This document shows positions 1 through 8,157 of a DNA stretch of 54,816 nucleotides, piece by piece (position 1 is the first letter of the stretch; each line of letters begins with the position of its first letter). The notes beneath the pieces were generated by a model that worked only from the letters and a program-made list of their open reading frames with translations, searched no databases and was not told the origin of the DNA. A program made the translations under genes and the position numbers. Location of the stretch: positions 1 to 54,816 of the IMG/VR virus record IMGVR_UViG_3300028883_000312; one strand, 5' to 3'. The DNA is from a virus.

Positions 1-134
1 TACATTGCATCGAGTGTCTTGGACGTTGTGATGAGGGAGGTGACATGAATTCAATCTGCATCATCCCCGCGCGCGGTGGTAGTCAGCGCATCCCGGGCAA
101 GAATATCCGGGAGTTCCACGGCAAGCCCATCATT
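1..134. repeat. Terminal direct repeat, left copy (circle closure)
   Basis: Bases 1-134 are repeated at 54683-54816. The first 126 bases are identical and the only difference is at 127 (C) versus 54809 (A). Both copies hold the end of the 105-residue gene and the start of pseF. Two copies of a gene start with no other sense are best read as the overlap of a circular or circularly permuted genome, not as a biological terminal repeat. Confidence 0.9.
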
Positions 135-659
135 GCCTATAGCATTGAAGTGGCCAACCGTAGCGGGTTGTTCGATTTCGGTAATGTATGGGTATCCACG
201 GATAGCAGAGAGATAGCCAGCATTGCTAAAGAATATGGGGCTCATTACATGATGCGCGATGCTGAATTAGCCCTGGACTTTGTTGGGACGCAGGAGGTAA
301 TGGTAGATGCGCTGCAAACGATTCGTAAAACGATGAAGTACCAGCTTGAGTCGTTCCCGGAATATGCCTGCTGCATTTACGCGACGGCACCTATGTTGAC
401 GACGCAAGACCTGCATCGCGGACTCAAGCTGTTGAAATCCAGCCGCTCCCTGGACTATGCGTTCTCTGTCGGGACCGAGCCATTGCACGATGCCGGCATG
501 TTTTATTGGGGCAAAACCGAGGCCTTTCTGACTGGTGCGCCGCTGGTATCAGAGCGCTCCATCATGGTCCCCATCAGTTCGGATCGGGTGTGTGATATCA
601 ATACTGAAGAGGATTTTTTAAGGGCAGAAAGAATGTATTTGGCATTACGGGGAAAATGA
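45..659 (+). CDS. pseF: CMP-nonulosonic acid synthetase (PseF/NeuA-like)
   Basis: This 204-residue cytidylyltransferase should activate the finished nonulosonic acid with CTP, giving the CMP-sugar and pyrophosphate in the cytoplasm. The N-terminal nucleotide-binding signature IPARGGSQRIPGKN (residues 7-20) is diagnostic of the CMP-sialate/pseudaminate synthetase family. The chain is slightly shorter than the usual 220-235 residues. The start overlaps the stop of the upstream 105-residue gene at the right end of the window (ATGA), after GGGAGGTGAC, which shows the operon crosses the artificial window ends. CMP-legionaminate or CMP-sialate synthetase cannot be excluded by sequence alone, but the PseB-type first gene and the Pse-type methylase favour pseudaminate. 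Confidence 0.88.
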   Translation: MNSICIIPARGGSQRIPGKNIREFHGKPIIAYSIEVANRSGLFDFGNVWVSTDSREIASIAKEYGAHYMMRDAELALDFVGTQEVMVDALQTIRKTMKYQLESFPEYACCIYATAPMLTTQDLHRGLKLLKSSRSLDYAFSVGTEPLHDAGMFYWGKTEAFLTGAPLVSERSIMVPISSDRVCDINTEEDFLRAERMYLALRGK

Positions 660-883
660 TGGATGTAAGATATATTAGTGATTATCCAGAGATGGAATTA
701 AAAATATGGGAAATCACAGGATTTCGCTGTGGCCATAGGATTGCTGTAGCGTTTCCAAAAAGAGAGACAAGAGAATATATTGAGAAAATAATGGTAGCCT
801 GCCCATACTGCGATGATAATTTTGATTTTAATTTGGGTACTACAACTGCCAATGGTTGGGTGCTAGTAGAGAGGAAACATTAA
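656..883 (+). CDS. Small unknown protein within the sugar operon
   Basis: A 75-residue protein that I do not recognise. It has cysteines near residue 25 and a CPYC pair near residues 49-52, so it may bind a metal. Its start overlaps the pseF stop (ATGATG) and its stop overlaps the methyltransferase start (TAATG), so it is translationally coupled on both sides. It is clearly more AT-rich than its neighbours, which suggests a later insertion into the operon. Confidence 0.6.
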   Translation: MMDVRYISDYPEMELKIWEITGFRCGHRIAVAFPKRETREYIEKIMVACPYCDDNFDFNLGTTTANGWVLVERKH

Positions 884-1482
884 TGACAACAGAACAGGAG
901 CAATTTTGGAAAGGCGAATTTGGAAATTCCTACGCAAAAAGGAATTATGGCATGACACCAAACAATATCGCCTTTTTCGCCAGGGCACTGCAGCGTGCAG
1001 GGGCCATAAACAGCGTCATTGAGTTCGGTGCTGGCACTGGGCAAAACCTTGAAGCATTGTCTCGCCTGTATTCTTATCCTCAAGAGATGATCGGGGTAGA
1101 GATCAACGAACAGGCCGCCATGCAGAATAAGATAGGCAAGATACTGCGCATGTCTGCCCTGGACTACAGTCCTGCTGAGTATGGCAAAGCAGACTTGGTG
1201 CTGACCAAAGGGTTCCTGATACACCTCCCGCCTGATGATTTACCAGATATGTATGAGGTACTGTACGGGAGCACGCGCCGCTATATCCTGGTGTGCGAGT
1301 ACTACAATCCGACGCCTGTGGAGGTGGACTACCGCGGCCACAAAAATAAACTGTGGAAACGGGACTTTGCCGGCGATCTCATGTACCGGTTCCCAGACCT
1401 GTGCCTGGTGGATTACGGGTTCGTGTATCACCGGGGCGCCTTCCCGCAGGATGATTTGACGTGGTTTCTATTGGAGAAATGA
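883..1482 (+). CDS. Pseudaminic acid biosynthesis-associated methyltransferase
   Basis: A 199-residue class I SAM-dependent methyltransferase. The SAM-binding loop EFGAGTGQNL lies at residues 47-56, and the N-terminus (EQEQFWKGEFGNSYAKRN) matches the methylase family found beside pseudaminic acid genes (the TIGR03587 type). The substrate is probably an amino or imidoyl group of the sugar; this is inferred from family and context. I chose the ATG at 883 because AGAGGAAACATTA precedes it; an in-frame start at 856 would lie inside the upstream gene. Confidence 0.85.
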   Translation: MTTEQEQFWKGEFGNSYAKRNYGMTPNNIAFFARALQRAGAINSVIEFGAGTGQNLEALSRLYSYPQEMIGVEINEQAAMQNKIGKILRMSALDYSPAEYGKADLVLTKGFLIHLPPDDLPDMYEVLYGSTRRYILVCEYYNPTPVEVDYRGHKNKLWKRDFAGDLMYRFPDLCLVDYGFVYHRGAFPQDDLTWFLLEK

Positions 1483-1484
1483 CT

Positions 1485-2591
1485 ATGAACCGCTGCAGCA
1501 AGTGCCTGATCCCCGATACCCGCCCTGATACTGCGTTTGTCGATGGTGTGTGCTTAGCGTGTCTCGCCTATCAAAAGCGGCCTGCCATTGAATGGGAGAT
1601 ACGGCGAAAGGAACTGAATTTGCTGCTGGAGAATCACACCAATAACGGCACGGGATTCGATTGTATTGTACCAAGCTCCGGGGGCAAGGATTCAACCTAT
1701 CAAGTCCTGACACTGATTGAGCTGGGGGCCAAGCCCTTAGTCGTGACAGCATCCACTTGCCATCTGACTCCCCTGGGCAGGGCCAACATCGACAATCTCA
1801 AGCGCTATGCCACGACAATAGAGGTCACGCCGAACACCGAGGTCCGTGCCAAGTTGAATCGGCTGGCGCTGACGATGGTAGGCGACGTGAGCTGGCCAGA
1901 ACACGCATCCATCTTTACAACCCCGTTTCGAGTAGCGATACAAACAGGTATCCCCCTGATCTTCTATGGCGAGAATCCGCAAAACCAGTACGGCGGACCG
2001 ATGGCGAGCGTCGATGCCAGGGAGATGACGCAGCGATGGGTCACGGAGTTCGGCGGGTTCCTGGGGCTACGTGCCGATGACTTCGTGGGCATGGAGGGTA
2101 TTACCCAGGATGACATGAACGACTACCGACTGCCGCCAGCAACTGATGTTATCCGTAACAAAATAGAGGCTCACTTCCTCGGACAGTACCTGCCCTGGGA
2201 CTCCGAGCGCAATGCCAGGGTCGCACAGGACCATGGGCTCCGCTGCCAGAAACCGAGCATGGCCAATTACTGGGCGTGTGAAAACCTAGACAATGCCCAG
2301 ACTGGACTGCATGACCATGTGATGTACCGCAAGTACGGCTATGGACGCATGGCGGCACAAGTCTCCGTGGACATCCGCAAGGGTTTGATCGACCGGGAGA
2401 CCGCACTGGGACTGGTGAATGGTTGCGATGGTCTATTCCCCACCACGTATGCCGGCGTGGACCTATCGGAAGTGTTGGACCGGATAGGCATGACCAAGGC
2501 CGAGCTGATCGATGTGTTGGATCAGTTTACCAACTGGAGTCTATTTGATGGTGAGAAAGATCACAGACCGCTGTTAAAGGAGGACGCATGA
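1485..2591 (+). CDS. pseA: N-acetyl sugar amidotransferase (PseA/WbpG/WbuX-like)
   Basis: A 368-residue ATP-pyrophosphatase-type amidotransferase. Cys pairs CSKC (4-7) and CLAC (23-26) form a zinc site, followed by the PP-loop SGGKDS at residues 65-70. The family turns an N-acetyl group of a bacterial sugar into an acetamidino group, using ammonia supplied by HisH/HisF-like partners; in Campylobacter PseA acts on pseudaminic acid. The gene is followed by a HisF-like partner with an ATGA overlap, as in wbuX/wbuZ clusters. An upstream in-frame ATG at 1479 is possible, but 1485 sits at better spacing from TTGGAG. Confidence 0.88.
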   Translation: MNRCSKCLIPDTRPDTAFVDGVCLACLAYQKRPAIEWEIRRKELNLLLENHTNNGTGFDCIVPSSGGKDSTYQVLTLIELGAKPLVVTASTCHLTPLGRANIDNLKRYATTIEVTPNTEVRAKLNRLALTMVGDVSWPEHASIFTTPFRVAIQTGIPLIFYGENPQNQYGGPMASVDAREMTQRWVTEFGGFLGLRADDFVGMEGITQDDMNDYRLPPATDVIRNKIEAHFLGQYLPWDSERNARVAQDHGLRCQKPSMANYWACENLDNAQTGLHDHVMYRKYGYGRMAAQVSVDIRKGLIDRETALGLVNGCDGLFPTTYAGVDLSEVLDRIGMTKAELIDVLDQFTNWSLFDGEKDHRPLLKEDA

Positions 2592-3343
2592 GCCTAGCTT
2601 ACCGCATCATCCCAACATTACTCTGTCGAGGCTCATCCCTTTACAAAGGCGAGCGCTTTGATTCCTGGCGCGAAGTCGGCCATGCCATGCAGTCTGTCCG
2701 AGTCCACCAAGCCAGGGGTGTCGATGAGCTGATACTGCTGGACATCGGCGCCACACCGGAAAGGCGGGAGCCTGACTATGAGATGGTCAAGCGCCTGTCT
2801 GAGGAGTGTTTCATGCCCCTGACTGTGGGTGGTGGAGTGAGCAAGGTGGAGCATGTGGACAAATTGCTGAGAGCGGGTGCGGATAAGGTGGCGATATGCA
2901 CGGCTGCAGCGAGAAATTTAGTGCTTATTAACGAGATTTCAAGCAAGTTTGGGGGACAGTGCCTTGTAGTTGCCATAGACGTGAAAGGTAGGAAGGTGGC
3001 AACGCATTGTGGCGGCACACTGCTGGATACTTGTCCACTTGCTGGGATTGTAAGACTGGCACAAGAGGCGGCGTATCATGGCGCCGGTGAAATCCTACTG
3101 ACCAGCATAGACCGCGACGGCACTCTCCAAGGCTATGACCTGGATCTGATTCGGGAAGTCTCCCAGGCAGTCAATATCCCTGTGATCGCATCGGGCGGTT
3201 GTGGGACGTACCAGCATATGTATGAAGCCATCCAGGCGGGTGCCTCGGCAGTCGCCGCGGGGGCCATGTTCCAGTTTACTGACGCTACGCCAAAAGGCGC
3301 AGCCAACTATCTCGCAGGCCAGGGGATGGAGGCGCGGGTGTGA
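2588..3343 (+). CDS. HisF-like imidazole glycerol phosphate synthase homolog (WbuZ type)
   Basis: A 251-residue TIM barrel of the HisF family (start RIIPTLLCRG, then LTVGGGVSKVEHVDKLL, then IPVIASGGCGT phosphate-binding loop). It is not a histidine gene here: it follows the amidotransferase directly and matches the WbuZ/HisF2 role of handing ammonia to WbuX/PseA. The usual glutaminase partner (HisH/WbuY) is not encoded anywhere in the window. Either the host HisH is borrowed or free ammonia is used. Confidence 0.85.
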   Translation: MSLAYRIIPTLLCRGSSLYKGERFDSWREVGHAMQSVRVHQARGVDELILLDIGATPERREPDYEMVKRLSEECFMPLTVGGGVSKVEHVDKLLRAGADKVAICTAAARNLVLINEISSKFGGQCLVVAIDVKGRKVATHCGGTLLDTCPLAGIVRLAQEAAYHGAGEILLTSIDRDGTLQGYDLDLIREVSQAVNIPVIASGGCGTYQHMYEAIQAGASAVAAGAMFQFTDATPKGAANYLAGQGMEARV

Positions 3344-3789
3344 GTGAGGTGGAACTGGTCAATGTCTATGATGTACAGGATTCTCCAGTTTTGTTGTATC
3401 GCTTGCTCCAAGAGCGATCGACCGAGGATGATCCCTATATCAATATCAGTCATCGTAAGTTGCCGACGTGGCGCGAGCACCTTAAATTTTTTGACTCGAA
3501 GCCCTATAGGCGTTGGTACTTGATACAGACTCTTGGGGAAAGATATGCAGGGACGTGTTACCTGACCAGACAGAATGAAATCGGCATTGTCCTGTTCCGC
3601 GAGCACCGAGGGAACGGCTACGGACTGCATGCGGTGAATAAACTGATTACTGAGCACAAGCCATTGAAGGCGATACCTGGTAAACGTTCTGGGCAGTTCA
3701 TCGCCAACATTAATCCGAACAATCAGCGCTCCATTCGGATATTCCAGCGGCTGGGGTTTACGCATATTCAGAACACGTATGAACTATAG
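3340..3789 (+). CDS. GNAT N-acetyltransferase, PseH-like
   Basis: A 149-residue GCN5-related acetyltransferase. The acetyl-CoA loop region reads EIGIVLFREHRGNGYGLHAV, and the C-terminal motif NPNNQRSIRIFQRLGF is typical of RimJ/PseH-like enzymes. In the pseudaminate pathway PseH acetylates N4 of the 4-amino sugar made by PseC. The start is GTG, overlapping the stop of the HisF-like gene (GTGA). Assignment to PseH rests on family plus operon context, and other acylated substrates are possible. Confidence 0.78.
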   Translation: MSEVELVNVYDVQDSPVLLYRLLQERSTEDDPYINISHRKLPTWREHLKFFDSKPYRRWYLIQTLGERYAGTCYLTRQNEIGIVLFREHRGNGYGLHAVNKLITEHKPLKAIPGKRSGQFIANINPNNQRSIRIFQRLGFTHIQNTYEL

Positions 3790-3804
3790 TTAGGGAGTGA
3801 AACC

Positions 3805-4788
3805 ATGAGACCCCATATCATAGCCGAGCTATCCGCCAACCACTTGGGTTCCTTTAAAAGAGCGAGGAAGCTCATTGAGGTAGCGGCAGCGTGTGGTGCA
3901 GATGCGATAAAATTGCAAACGTATGACCACAGCGAAATGGTGGCCGGCGATTATGTGATTGAATCCGGTCCCTGGGCGGGGCAGTCACTGCTCAACCTGT
4001 ACGCAGAAGCACAGACCCCCTGGGAATGGCACAAAGAACTGTTTGATTATGCCAAAAGCCTGGGGATCTATGCCTTTTCCTCCCCTTTTTCCAAGAAAGC
4101 CGTGGACTTCCTTGAGACCCTGGACTGTCCAGCCTACAAGATTGCCTCGTTTGAGCTGGTGGATATACCGCTGATTGAATATTGTGCGTCTACAGGCAAG
4201 CCTTTGATATTGTCCACGGGGATGGCTTATCTTAGTGAGGTTATTTATGCGGTAGTTGCTGCAGGGGTAGCAGGATGTACTGATATTACCCTGCTTAAAT
4301 GCACCTCTGGTTATCCCTCAACTAATGCTGATGCCAATTTATTGGGTTTGGATACGCTCAAGGGATACGGTAAGATAGGGGTCTCAGATCACACGATTGG
4401 GAGTACTGTGCCAGTGGTTGCAACGGCCCTGGGCGCCACGATGATCGAGAAGCACTTGACCCTCTCCCGTGCAGACGGTGGACCCGATGCCTTTTTCAGC
4501 TCCGAACCCGATGAATTTAAACAGATGGTCGCGGACGTATACCAAGCCAGCCAAGCCCTGGGCCAGCCCGATATTGCTCTAAGGGTCAGCGAGCACCCAC
4601 AAAAGGCATTGCGCCGATCCCTGTATTTCAATAAATCCATGAGCAAGGGGTATCAGCCACGCGAGACTGATTTTAAAACGGCACGTCCAGCCAAAGGCCT
4701 GCCTCCGAAATACTTACACGATATCCTCCACAAAACACTGAGAAAGAGCGTGAGAGCCAATGAACCAGTGACATGGGAGTGCTTTTGA
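3805..4788 (+). CDS. pseI: Pseudaminic acid synthase (PseI/NeuB family)
   Basis: A 327-residue nonulosonic acid synthase that condenses a 6-carbon diamino sugar with phosphoenolpyruvate. The N-terminal TIM barrel starts HIIAELSANHLGSF and carries IKLQTYD, SSPFSKKAVDFLE, YKIASFE, LSTGMA and SDHT, all standard NeuB-family motifs. The C-terminal part (about residues 270-327) has the antifreeze-like SAF domain. A good ribosome site (AGGGAGTG) precedes the ATG. This is the last gene of the sugar operon; a strong promoter begins 30 bp downstream. Confidence 0.9.
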   Translation: MRPHIIAELSANHLGSFKRARKLIEVAAACGADAIKLQTYDHSEMVAGDYVIESGPWAGQSLLNLYAEAQTPWEWHKELFDYAKSLGIYAFSSPFSKKAVDFLETLDCPAYKIASFELVDIPLIEYCASTGKPLILSTGMAYLSEVIYAVVAAGVAGCTDITLLKCTSGYPSTNADANLLGLDTLKGYGKIGVSDHTIGSTVPVVATALGATMIEKHLTLSRADGGPDAFFSSEPDEFKQMVADVYQASQALGQPDIALRVSEHPQKALRRSLYFNKSMSKGYQPRETDFKTARPAKGLPPKYLHDILHKTLRKSVRANEPVTWECF

Positions 4789-4819
4789 TTAGCCTGTTTA
4801 CTCTGTCCAAAGAAAGTGT

Positions 4820-4847
4820 TTGACATTGTAACCGGGTTACGTATAAT
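4820..4847 (+). promoter_or_regulatory. Consensus sigma70 promoter with palindrome in its spacer
   Basis: TTGACA (4820-4825) and TATAAT (4842-4847) are both perfect consensus hexamers with a 16-bp spacer. The spacer holds a perfect odd palindrome, GTAACCGGGTTAC (4828-4840), so a dimeric repressor bound there would block RNA polymerase. The promoter sits just after pseI and in front of the small genes that lead into packaging and head genes, which makes it the best candidate for the start of the late transcript. Confidence 0.8.
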
Positions 4848-4888
4848 GTCTGTACTGACTTCATTTACTACTTATAGAGGGCAATCAG

Positions 4889-5044
4889 ATGATCGTTAAA
4901 CACATACGGACAGGACAGAGGTTTTTAGTCGAAAGCACCGCCCCAGCCCTTTACTGGGTGTATCCAGATTGCGATAAATCAAAGCCACTTACCTGGATAG
5001 GCAAGGAAGTAGTCGAAGTTGTTACTAACTGGTCTGACTTATAA
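4889..5044 (+). CDS. Small unknown protein
   Basis: A 51-residue open frame (MIVKHIRTGQRFLVES to VTNWSDL). It begins after AGAGGGCAATCAG, a ribosome site resembling the AGAGGGCATAGAC starts at 47.9-48.7 kb. It is the first gene after the consensus promoter. I do not recognise the protein; the run KPLTWIGKEVVEVV suggests a small beta fold. Confidence 0.6.
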   Translation: MIVKHIRTGQRFLVESTAPALYWVYPDCDKSKPLTWIGKEVVEVVTNWSDL

Positions 5045-5075
5045 CAACCTTTCCACCATATAGAGGGATCCAGAT

Positions 5076-5294
5076 ATGACAAACGCACACGATCTTTTCC
5101 ACTCAAACGACTGTATACATGAGCAGCTATCCCAGAAGGAATGGGATGAAGCAAGCAAGCGCTTATCTGAGGGTGCATGGGAAGACACTATTTACACCCT
5201 TTGTCGTCGCTGGGCGCAAGCCAATGCGCAAGAGGCAGAGGCGGACACGGAGAGCGCCTTGCGCCACCAGGACCACGACTATTGTCAGGAATAG
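5076..5294 (+). CDS. Small acidic unknown protein
   Basis: A 72-residue acidic, mostly helical protein preceded by AGAGGGATCCAGAT. Three frames are open across 5119-5325; this one is preferred because it has a ribosome site and continues the spacing of the upstream small gene. No known family is recognised. Confidence 0.55.
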   Translation: MTNAHDLFHSNDCIHEQLSQKEWDEASKRLSEGAWEDTIYTLCRRWAQANAQEAEADTESALRHQDHDYCQE

Positions 5295-5317
5295 TCACAA
5301 TAACAACCCCTCACCCT

Positions 5318-5479
5318 ATGACTAAAGACAAAACAGCCCCACAAAGAGTCGCCCGCTACAAGGATCGTATGCGGGCTAAAGGCTTTGTTACTGTAGAGGT
5401 CTGGGTCAAGGCAGAGGACCGGGACAATCTGTTAAAATATGTCCAGAAGCTTAGACAAGCGAAGGAGGACATAGGATGA
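5318..5479 (+). CDS. Small basic protein, ribbon-helix-helix-like
   Basis: A 53-residue basic protein with the pattern QRVARYKDRMRAKGFVTVEVWV, then a helix. This resembles small phage ribbon-helix-helix DNA-binding proteins, in which a beta strand (VTVEVWV) is followed by helices. I took the ATG at 5318 rather than the longer frame because the upstream part is a shadow of the 72-residue gene. Its stop overlaps the next start (ATGA). A regulator acting on the nearby promoter palindrome is possible but not shown. Confidence 0.55.
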   Translation: MTKDKTAPQRVARYKDRMRAKGFVTVEVWVKAEDRDNLLKYVQKLRQAKEDIG

Positions 5480-5790
5480 GTAGCACTATGACAACCACTC
5501 ACCGAAGTACAGACTCAGTACAAATAACCTATATTACAGCCCCATTACTCAAAATAGACTGGCCTCAACTCGCCAGGGACATGCAAGAGGAGGGCATGAG
5601 CTACGCACAACAGGCGCTCACCCTCAACATCACTGCATCATCCTACCAGCGTTACCTCCCCGCCCCTTCCAATCCTAAACCTGTCACTCCCCGATACGAC
5701 ATTGGCCATGCCATTATCTGTCTACACGCCAAGATATGCGGCATTAAGCTAACGCAACTGCGTTTGGAGCAAGCCATAGAAGTCGAATAG
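5476..5790 (+). CDS. Unknown protein, possible helix-turn-helix
   Basis: A 104-residue protein overlapping the stop of the ribbon-helix-helix-like gene. The segment DWPQLARDMQEEGMSYAQQALTLNITASSYQRYL could be a helix-turn-helix. It stands directly before the small terminase gene, 9 bp away. No named family is recognised. Confidence 0.6.
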   Translation: MSSTMTTTHRSTDSVQITYITAPLLKIDWPQLARDMQEEGMSYAQQALTLNITASSYQRYLPAPSNPKPVTPRYDIGHAIICLHAKICGIKLTQLRLEQAIEVE

Positions 5791-5799
5791 TTTAGGGGG

Positions 5800-6315
5800 A
5801 TGACAGAGAAAACCAAGCGAAAAGTAGGACGGCCCTCGAAGTTTGACCCTGTGTTCTGCGAGCAGGTAGTGAAGCTATGCAGGCTGGGGGCAAAGGACGA
5901 AGAGATCGCCGATTTCTTTCACGTCACAGTAGCAACATTAAATACATGGAAATTAAAAGACCCTGTATTTCTAGAGGCCTTAAAAGAGGGCAAGAAAGAA
6001 GCAGATGCTAATGTAGCGAATAGCTTATATCACCGAGCGATTGGCTTTGAGCATGAAGATACCCACATCTCGAATTACCAGGGTGAAATCACAAAAACTC
6101 CCGTTACAAAACGATACCCACCTGATACCACTGCCTGCATATTCTGGTTAAAGAACCGGGATAAAGAGAATTGGAGAGATGTGCGAAGCAACGAACATAC
6201 GGGCAAAGATGGTGGACCGATAGAGACAAAAGAGGTGGATGAATTTGACGCGGCACGTCGCATGCTGTTCCTCTTCGAGAGGGGGACCAGAGCAAAAGAC
6301 GAGGAAATGCACTGA
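5800..6315 (+). CDS. terS: Terminase small subunit
   Basis: A 171-residue protein with the typical small-terminase start GRPSKFDPVFCEQVVKLC and a helix-turn-helix (DEEIADFFHVTVATLNTWK), then YHRAIGF and a CIFWLKNRDKENWRD segment known from many phage TerS proteins. It should recognise the packaging site and load the large subunit. Its AGGGGG ribosome site touches the ATG, with unusually short spacing, so initiation may be weak or coupled to the upstream stop. Confidence 0.9.
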   Translation: MTEKTKRKVGRPSKFDPVFCEQVVKLCRLGAKDEEIADFFHVTVATLNTWKLKDPVFLEALKEGKKEADANVANSLYHRAIGFEHEDTHISNYQGEITKTPVTKRYPPDTTACIFWLKNRDKENWRDVRSNEHTGKDGGPIETKEVDEFDAARRMLFLFERGTRAKDEEMH

Positions 6316-6395
6316 TGCCCATGAAATCCAAAGGGGCCAAGCGTCGTATGGGCCGCAGAAAGCGGAAACCAGCCCGTACCGTAATGAGTTACTAA
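6315..6395 (+). CDS. Very short basic peptide ORF
   Basis: A 26-codon frame starting in a TGATG overlap with terS. The peptide is strongly basic (KGAKRRMGRRKRKPAR). The overlap and composition make translation plausible, for example as a nucleic-acid-binding micro-protein, but the length makes it uncertain. Confidence 0.35.
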   Translation: MPMKSKGAKRRMGRRKRKPARTVMSY

Positions 6396-6455
6396 CAGCG
6401 GGTCCGTCTGTTACGGCCATCTCCATAAGCAAACAGCACATAGCAGGAGGTTATC

Positions 6456-6914
6456 ATGGCATACCGGAACAATATCACGACATCCAAGCACGGTCGCAGA
6501 CTGGGCCTGGAACTGATGTCAACAGCGAAGTCAGGCGGTTCCCGCGGTCCGCAAGAGTACTTGGTGGGCCCGGAAGCTTTACGCGGCGCAGTTACCACGT
6601 CAGAGAGTACGGCAACCAATCTGCACCCGTTCGGTGTCAGCAAGCTGCTGTCCAGCTCAGCCGCATCGAGCCAGGTTTACACCATCGATCCACCGATCCC
6701 CGGTGTGATGAAGGTTATTGTGAATTCCACGGACTCGGTGTCCTATGTGAAAACTGCGAATAGCGAAACCATTGTCAGTACCAAGGGCTCGACTCACACG
6801 GTCATGGCCTTACCAGTCGGTGGTGGCGCCGTGTTTATGATGGGCTACACCACAGCGCAATGGGCAATCTTCCAGTCCACGGCAGCGGGTATTGCACTGA
6901 CGACATCCACTTAA
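6456..6914 (+). CDS. Virion-type small protein, possible decoration protein
   Basis: A 152-residue Ser/Thr/Gly/Ala-rich, beta-strand-rich protein with no charged coiled coil, preceded by AGGAGGTTATC. Composition and position (between small and large terminase) suggest a structural protein. Its Thr/Ser-rich make-up resembles the protein at 14428, which also begins MAY. No precise family is recognised. Confidence 0.6.
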   Translation: MAYRNNITTSKHGRRLGLELMSTAKSGGSRGPQEYLVGPEALRGAVTTSESTATNLHPFGVSKLLSSSAASSQVYTIDPPIPGVMKVIVNSTDSVSYVKTANSETIVSTKGSTHTVMALPVGGGAVFMMGYTTAQWAIFQSTAAGIALTTST

Positions 6915-6924
6915 AGGGGGCAGT

Positions 6925-8157
6925 ATGACGCTAAAGATCGCGCTAGTAGGTTCTGCCCCGTCATCCGCTGGTCTGGCGCCGTATCACAGCTCAGAGTGGC
7001 AAATCTGGGGGTGTTCCCCTGGGCTGTACGGTGTCGCGCCGCGCACGGATGCGTGGTTTGAGATACATCGCTATGAGCCGGGACAACCCTGGTTCAGTCC
7101 AGAGTATCAACAGTTCCTCGCTAATTACCCTGGTCCGGTGTACATGGCACGTCAAGAGCCGAGTATCCCTCACTGTATAGTGCCGGATAAAGAGGCATTA
7201 GTAGCGAAATATGGCCCGTATTTCTTCACCTCGAGCCTGGCCTGGATGTTCGCCATGGCCATGGAGGCCGGTGCCACATCGATAGGCCTATGGGGTGTGG
7301 ACATGGCAGCGGATGAGGAGTATGGACTGCAACGCCCTGCCCTGCATTACTTCGCACAGATAGCACAAGCACGGGGTATTGAGGTCGGTGTGCCGCCTGA
7401 GTCTGACCTGCTTGTTCCTCCCGCCTTATACGGTTTCTGTGAGTACGATCACCACCATATCAAGCTACTGGCCAGACAGCGTGAGCTGGAGGACCGATTG
7501 CGAGCGGTGCAAGCCGAACGCCATAACAAAGAGACCGAGGAGCACTTTGTCCTGGGCGCATTGAGTGACCTGCGCTACCAGCAAAACACCTGGCTCAATG
7601 GTGCGGACAAGACCCATACGGCGCCGGCAGGGGCGCAGGAGTTGGAGCGTCAGCCTTCTGATAAGTCCAAGACAGTCACTAGGCTGGGGGATTATAATCA
7701 CTTGCCTGAGATGGTTCCCCCCGGTGGCGCCATCTGGGTAGACGATGAGGGCCATCCAATGACAGCAGCAGGGGAAGCTGCATTTATAGAGCGCCTTAAA
7801 ACAGCTAGGGATAAGCTTGATGCTGCGCCATATCCTGATCCTGAATTTGAGGCGGATGGTGTGGACAAGCACCCATACCCAGCCATGACTACCCCTCCGT
7901 CAACTGTCACCCTGGACGAGATGAATAAGGCATTGTTCAATGTGGACGATGCTGGCAGGAACATGACAGCTACAGAGGTGAAAGAAAAGACAGAGGAATA
8001 CTTTAGGCGATCACGAAACGATGGACTAAATCTAGAAACAGGTGGCCTTACTAAAGAGGAACTACAGGCAAATCATGACGCGCTAACTGACACTTCTGTC
8101 CTAGGCCCAACTGTTAGGGTCAAAGGCAACGGCAAGGATCATGTCAGCGAGCCTTGA
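6925..8157 (+). CDS. Rossmann-like phage protein of unknown function (possible glycosyltransferase-like)
   Basis: A 410-residue protein. Residues 1-165 look like a nucleotide-sugar-type Rossmann domain: IALVGSAPSSAGLAPY glycine/serine loop, WQIWGCSPG, AWFEIHRYE, then FTSSLAWMFAMAMEAGATSI leading to GLWGVDMAADEEYG. The second half is charged, with a coiled coil near residues 175-225. Similar proteins sit among packaging genes of many phages and remain uncharacterised. The LWGVDM and FTSS patterns recall DUF115/GT42-type transferases that use CMP-nonulosonates, which would fit the sugar operon here, but that link is inference. The gene ends 17 bp inside terL. Confidence 0.65.
   Translation: MTLKIALVGSAPSSAGLAPYHSSEWQIWGCSPGLYGVAPRTDAWFEIHRYEPGQPWFSPEYQQFLANYPGPVYMARQEPSIPHCIVPDKEALVAKYGPYFFTSSLAWMFAMAMEAGATSIGLWGVDMAADEEYGLQRPALHYFAQIAQARGIEVGVPPESDLLVPPALYGFCEYDHHHIKLLARQRELEDRLRAVQAERHNKETEEHFVLGALSDLRYQQNTWLNGADKTHTAPAGAQELERQPSDKSKTVTRLGDYNHLPEMVPPGGAIWVDDEGHPMTAAGEAAFIERLKTARDKLDAAPYPDPEFEADGVDKHPYPAMTTPPSTVTLDEMNKALFNVDDAGRNMTATEVKEKTEEYFRRSRNDGLNLETGGLTKEELQANHDALTDTSVLGPTVRVKGNGKDHVSEP

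Noticed and set aside
1-134. True short direct terminal repeat of the packaged genome
   Set aside because: The repeat lies across a coupled gene junction and a coding sequence in the middle of an operon; a circular assembly overlap is simpler. Physical ends cannot be read from this sequence.
2588-3343. Histidine biosynthesis gene hisF carried from the host
   Set aside because: It directly follows a WbuX/PseA-type amidotransferase with overlap and no other his gene is near, so the sugar amidation role is the better reading.
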